Shown: positions 6,691 to 9,625 of the stretch, one piece after another
How the letters are laid out: each line of letters starts with the position of its first letter
Position numbering within the stretch: position 1 is the stretch's first letter
Assembly: GCA_041164265.1 (NCBI GenBank)
Contig: JBEAPR010000055.1
Location: 1-9,625 of the forward strand
Direction of reading: 5' to 3'
Origin: CALAZP01 sp041164265
Lineage (GTDB): Bacteria; Bacteroidota; Bacteroidia; Chitinophagales; Saprospiraceae
DNA: 9,625 nucleotides
Program-made: the position numbers and the translations under genes
Notes under the pieces: generated by a model
The model's input: only the letters and a program-made list of their open reading frames with translations
The model's database searches: none
What the model was told of the DNA's origin: nothing

Positions 6691-7722
6691 TTATAAGATA
6701 TTAAACATGATATGTTTTATGTTTTTACGATCGAAAGTATAAGTAACATGTATTCTGTTTTGGGTATCTTGTATAATGGCCGGATAACTATATTCCCCTG
6801 TTTTATGGGATTCCAATACATAAATATCATTCCATATTGTACCCTCTTCAGAATAGGCTATATGAAGTTTAGAACGATCATTTTTTCCATTTACTAAGGG
6901 GTTGTAAACTAAAAGGTGTTTCCCATTTTCTAGTGTTAAAGCATCGGTGCCTGAATTTGGATTTGGCAAATTAGTTTTAGTAATGGTGCTCCATGTGTTT
7001 CCACCATCATATGAAAATGATTGCATAATCGCATCATTTCGACTTCGGCAAAGAATTTGAAGTGTGTCTTGGGTATGTACTAAAATACTTGGCTGAATTA
7101 CATCATAAGGGGTGTTTGGGTCTATGGGAATCTTTACCCAATTTTTTCCCTCGTTTTGACTTTTTTCGATGTGCACTTTCCATGACAAGCCCTCAGCAGT
7201 TCTTGTTTCTGTACTGGAAGGCGACAATAACGTCCCGTCATTAAGAGTAATGGGTTTGTTTTTTATTGGGCCTAAAATTCCTTCTGGCAGTCGTTGAGCA
7301 GGCCCCCATGTTCTTCCTTGATCAAAAGATTCCTTATACATACCCCACCATTCTCTAGGTGAGGGCCCTGTTTTGTAAAATAGGGTAAGGGTTTCTGGGG
7401 TTATTTTATATAACACCGGATTCCAATTGGGGTACACATTTCCATCTTCTGCATCTCCAGTTGCCACCTTTTCAGGTGCTTTCCATATTCCATTTTCATA
7501 TCTTGAAAGCCAGATAGATACGTCTGTATTTCCTTCTTGTGTCCCTCCAAATGCCGCTGCTAAAAAAGTGCCATCGGAAAGCTCTACTAAGGTAGATGCA
7601 TGACATTGTTTAAATGGAGGGGTTTGATAAAGCGGGCTCTCAGCCACTTTTATAAGCGTTAACTGTGCGAAAAGGGAGCTTTCAAATAAAATCATCAAAA
7701 GAAAAGTCAATTGTAGTTTCAT
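6691..7722 (-). CDS. Secreted sialidase-like (BNR_2) beta-propeller protein
   Basis: This protein has 343 residues from the ATG at 7722. That start is preferred to an in-frame TTG at 7773 because it gives a compact signal peptide (MK, then a hydrophobic run, then SLFA|Q, cleavage after residue 19), whereas the longer form adds 17 residues before it. Asp-box motifs (SxDxGxTW) occur intact at 132-139 and 237-244 and degenerate at 188-195 and 291-297, so a six-bladed propeller is expected. Other BNR_2-like segments are HASTLVELSDG (41-51), GPIKNKPI (151-158), CRSR (225-228), NSGTDAL (256-262) and GEYSYPA (309-315). Members are often labelled exo-alpha-sialidase, but the FRIP-type arginine motif of GH33 is not visible: the corresponding region reads PPFKQCHAS. 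The true substrate is therefore unknown, and glycosidase or lyase action on another acidic sugar is equally plausible. It is the first gene of the minus-strand block, in the periplasm or beyond, and divergent from the sulfatase. Confidence 0.82.
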   Translation of the reverse strand: MKLQLTFLLMILFESSLFAQLTLIKVAESPLYQTPPFKQCHASTLVELSDGTFLAAAFGGTQEGNTDVSIWLSRYENGIWKAPEKVATGDAEDGNVYPNWNPVLYKITPETLTLFYKTGPSPREWWGMYKESFDQGRTWGPAQRLPEGILGPIKNKPITLNDGTLLSPSSTETRTAEGLSWKVHIEKSQNEGKNWVKIPIDPNTPYDVIQPSILVHTQDTLQILCRSRNDAIMQSFSYDGGNTWSTITKTNLPNPNSGTDALTLENGKHLLVYNPLVNGKNDRSKLHIAYSEEGTIWNDIYVLESHKTGEYSYPAIIQDTQNRIHVTYTFDRKNIKHIMFNIL

Positions 7723-7857
7723 TTTGAACAGGGTTTTAAATACGGGTGATGTATTAGCATAAACTCTTAACAATGTACTACTTTTTGTACTTTTTCTAAA
7801 TTCAATTTTTAAAGTAAGTAAATATGAATAGTTATCTTCATCCTATAAAATTCAATT
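7723..7857. promoter_or_regulatory. Divergent intergenic region between sialidase-like and sulfatase genes
   Basis: These 135 bp separate two divergent starts and must hold the promoters of both the minus-strand block and the sulfatase gene. No perfect TAnnTTTG is present on either strand; the nearest plus-strand matches are TACTTTTT at 7779-7786 and 7788-7795 (last base differs), without a convincing -33 TTG. A short imperfect direct repeat, GTACTACTTTTT (7775-7786) and GTACTTTTT (7787-7795), 12 bases apart, is the most regular structure and could be an operator. No Shine-Dalgarno is seen before either ATG. The promoter function rests on gene orientation, not on motifs. Confidence 0.5.
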
Positions 7858-9279
7858 ATGAAAATCTTATCCGCTATTTCTTTTTTGCTTTTGATAATTA
7901 CAGGTTGCTCCATTTCTGCTGAAAAGGGAAAAGATTCAGAAATTAAACCAACTTCATTGTACAATTTTGTTGTCATTTTTGCTGATGATTTGGGGTACGG
8001 TGATTTAGGGGTTTTTGGACACCCTACCATTCATACACCACACCTTGATCAAATGGCTCAAGAAGGTCAAAAATGGACACAATTTTATGTTGGCGCTAGT
8101 GTATGTACCCCCTCAAGGGCTGCCCTTCTCACGGGTCGATTAGCTGTTAGAAGTGGTATGACAAGCAAAAATAATCGTGTGCTATTTCCAGATTCACATC
8201 ATGGTTTACCACAAACTGAAATTACCCTTGCAGAACAGCTGAAAAACGCTGGTTATGTTTCTGGAATTATAGGGAAATGGCATTTAGGGCATAAAAAAGA
8301 ATATTTACCTACTCAACATGGTTTCGAATCCTATTTTGGAATTCCTTATAGTAATGATATGGATAATGTTTCTCTTCTAGCAAAGCAAGATTATTCTTCA
8401 TTCTGGACTTCTGAAGCACGAAAAAAAACTGAAAGTTTTAATGTGCCTTTAATGCGTAATGAAAAAATTATAGAACGACCTACGGATCAATTTAACCTAA
8501 CTAAACGCTATACACAAGAAGCTCTATTGTTTATTGAAAAACATAAAAACCAACCCTTTTTTCTTTATCTAGCACATTCTATGCCTCATGTTCCCTTATT
8601 TGCCTCTGAATCTTTTGAGGGTAAAAGTAAAAGGGGTATTTATGGTGATGTTGTGGAAGAATTAGATCATAGTGTTGGTCAGATTTTAAATTTGCTAAAA
8701 AATCATGGCCTTGAAAAAAATACAATTGTTGTATTTACTTCAGACAATGGTCCTTGGCTGGTAATGAATTCAGAAGGTGGTAGTGCAGGCTTACTCCGAA
8801 GTGGAAAAGGATCTACCTGGGAGGGTGGAATGCGCGAACCTACACTTTTTTGGTCTCCTGGTAATATAATTCCTGGAGTTGTTTCTGAATTAGGAACAAC
8901 TATGGATTTATTTACCACTTTTAGTGCATTGGCCAATGTTCCGCTTCCAAACGACAGAATTCTTGATGGAGTAGACCTAAGCCCCGTATTATTTCATAAA
9001 AAAGAAAGCCCTAGAAAAACTGTTTTTTATTATCGTGGAGATGAACTTTATGCCCTTCGATTAAAAGGTTTTAAAGCCCATTTTAAAACACAAGACCCTT
9101 ACAGTAATTTTTACCAAACCCATCAACCACCACTACTTTTTAATTTAAATGTTGATCCGTCAGAAAAATTTGATGTTGCAAATGAGCATCCTGAAATATT
9201 AGATGCGATTATGGAAATTAGACTAGAACATAATAAAAAAATGATTAAAGGCCCCGACTTACTTCGTGATAGAGGATAA
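7858..9279 (+). CDS. Formylglycine-dependent sulfatase (S1 family), lipoprotein
   Basis: This 473-residue exported sulfatase hydrolyses a sulfate ester. The N-terminus MK plus a hydrophobic run ending IITGC is a type II signal, with C17 to be lipidated; the following SISAEK lacks an acidic surface-export tag next to the Cys. C83 in CTPSRAALLTGR (83-94) is the residue oxidised to formylglycine, so a maturation enzyme must be encoded elsewhere. Metal and sulfate-site residues are visible: D43/D44 in ADDLGYGD, K140 and H142 in GKWHLG, H244 in HSMPHVP, D296/N297 in SDNGP, and K317. The region from the CTPSR through GIPYSND resembles arylsulfatase A / GalNAc-6-sulfatase types. Length is normal and the C-terminal subdomain is complete. 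The divergent neighbours suggest it removes sulfate from the glycan that the block consumes (inference). The sulfated substrate cannot be told from sequence alone. Confidence 0.95.
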   Translation: MKILSAISFLLLIITGCSISAEKGKDSEIKPTSLYNFVVIFADDLGYGDLGVFGHPTIHTPHLDQMAQEGQKWTQFYVGASVCTPSRAALLTGRLAVRSGMTSKNNRVLFPDSHHGLPQTEITLAEQLKNAGYVSGIIGKWHLGHKKEYLPTQHGFESYFGIPYSNDMDNVSLLAKQDYSSFWTSEARKKTESFNVPLMRNEKIIERPTDQFNLTKRYTQEALLFIEKHKNQPFFLYLAHSMPHVPLFASESFEGKSKRGIYGDVVEELDHSVGQILNLLKNHGLEKNTIVVFTSDNGPWLVMNSEGGSAGLLRSGKGSTWEGGMREPTLFWSPGNIIPGVVSELGTTMDLFTTFSALANVPLPNDRILDGVDLSPVLFHKKESPRKTVFYYRGDELYALRLKGFKAHFKTQDPYSNFYQTHQPPLLFNLNVDPSEKFDVANEHPEILDAIMEIRLEHNKKMIKGPDLLRDRG

Positions 9280-9353
9280 TTTTAATATTCAATAAACAAA
9301 GGTCAAACTTAACCATTAGAGAAATTAAAAAAATAAAGCGCTTTTTTTAAAAA
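9280..9353. other. Short intergenic region with AT-rich hairpin
   Basis: These 74 bp lie between the sulfatase stop and the next start. They contain the palindrome AAAGCGCTTT (9335-9344), flanked by A-runs on the left and T-runs on the right. It could form a weak A/T stem over a GCGC loop with a trailing T-tract, as in a simple terminator for the sulfatase gene. The stem is almost all A-T pairs and the T-run is only seven long. No TAnnTTTG promoter is seen for the following gene, which may therefore be read partly from upstream. Confidence 0.3.
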
Positions 9354-9625
9354 ATGGAAATAGGAGTAGATAGTTTTGCTGCAGTAGATATAACCAAAGG
9401 AGTTCCTACTGCAAAAGATCGTGTTCATGCACTATCAGAATTAATTGAACGTATTGTATACGCAGATCAGGTGGGTATTGATTTCTTTGGAATTGGTGAA
9501 CATCACCGTGAAGAATTCTTAGATTCTGCGCCCCATATGATTCTTGCAGCTGCTGCTGCCAAAACAAAAAAAATTCGTTTGGGTAGTGCAGTAGCAGTAT
9601 TAAGTGCTGCAGATCCAGTTCGTGT
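9354..9625 (+). CDS. LLM-class flavin-dependent oxidoreductase, N-terminal part (3' end outside window)
   Basis: The ATG at 9354 opens a frame that runs off the window after 90 complete codons. The visible protein begins MEIGVDSFAAVD and contains GIGEHHREEFLDSAP (46-60) and AAAAKTKKIRLGSAVAVLSA (66-85), the typical first strands and helices of the bacterial-luciferase-like monooxygenase fold that uses reduced flavin. There is no signal peptide. The substrate is unknown; family members oxidise diverse small molecules. It lies 74 bp after the sulfatase on the same strand with no obvious Shine-Dalgarno. Nothing ties it to sugar use, so it probably marks the edge of the glycan locus. Confidence 0.88.
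   Translation, partial: MEIGVDSFAAVDITKGVPTAKDRVHALSELIERIVYADQVGIDFFGIGEHHREEFLDSAPHMILAAAAAKTKKIRLGSAVAVLSAADPVR

Noticed and set aside
6703..6717. Inverted repeat AAACAT-GAT-ATGTTT near the end of the sialidase-like gene
   Set aside because: The stem is only 6 bp and AT-rich, lies in the coding sequence, and is followed 1 nt after the stop by the next start, so neither a terminator nor an operator is likely.
8703..8936. Minus-strand open frame inside the sulfatase gene
   Set aside because: It is antisense to the conserved SDNGP and GKGSTWEGG region of the sulfatase and has no independent support.
1..9625. Insertion sequences, CRISPR arrays, tRNA genes or attachment sites
   Set aside because: No transposase-like product, regularly spaced repeats, cloverleaf sequence or long direct repeats could be seen on either strand by eye.

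Overview
The window is AT-rich and densely coded. It looks like a piece of a Bacteroidetes chromosome, most likely a marine Flavobacteriia. Four things suggest this: classical Shine-Dalgarno sequences are largely absent before the starts; one promoter fits the Bacteroidetes TTTG / TAnnTTTG pattern; export signals have the Bacteroidetes look (a short peptide ending LFA|Q and a lipobox ending TGC); and a formylglycine sulfatase, an SSS symporter and sugar-acid enzymes sit together, as in flavobacterial glycan-use loci. The assignment is inferred from style, not from a marker gene.

Layout. At 1-300 (+) is the C-terminal end of a leucine-rich-repeat protein that begins outside the window. It converges on a six-gene minus-strand block, read from 7722 down to 307: a secreted sialidase-like beta-propeller protein, a DapA/KDG-aldolase-family class I lyase, an SSS sodium:solute symporter, an IlvD/Edd-family sugar-acid dehydratase, a GntP-family permease, and a fumarylacetoacetate-hydrolase-family protein that resembles 2-keto-3-deoxy-D-arabinonate dehydratase (KdaD). 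The first three genes are tightly packed (1-nt gap, then a 4-nt overlap). A 53-nt gap containing a good promoter candidate separates them from the last three. At 7858-9279 (+) a divergently transcribed sulfatase lipoprotein shares the 135-bp region 7723-7857 with the block. At 9354-9625 (+) is the start of an LLM-class flavin oxidoreductase, probably unrelated. No stretch longer than 300 bases lacks a gene.

How the genes may work together (inference). The two exported proteins, sulfatase and beta-propeller enzyme, would desulfate and trim a sulfated glycan. The SSS and GntP carriers would import the released sugar and/or sugar acid. The IlvD-family enzyme would dehydrate an aldonate to a 2-keto-3-deoxy acid. 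That acid could be dehydrated by the KdaD-like enzyme to alpha-ketoglutarate semialdehyde (Weimberg-type route) or cleaved by the DapA-family enzyme to pyruvate plus an aldehyde (Dahms/Entner-Doudoroff-type route). The sugar dehydrogenase, lactonase, semialdehyde dehydrogenase, SusC/SusD pair and regulator one would expect are not in the window. Most gene families here are well known. The unusual points are the combination of two alternative 2-keto-3-deoxy-acid enzymes with a poorly understood 'sialidase' and a sulfatase.
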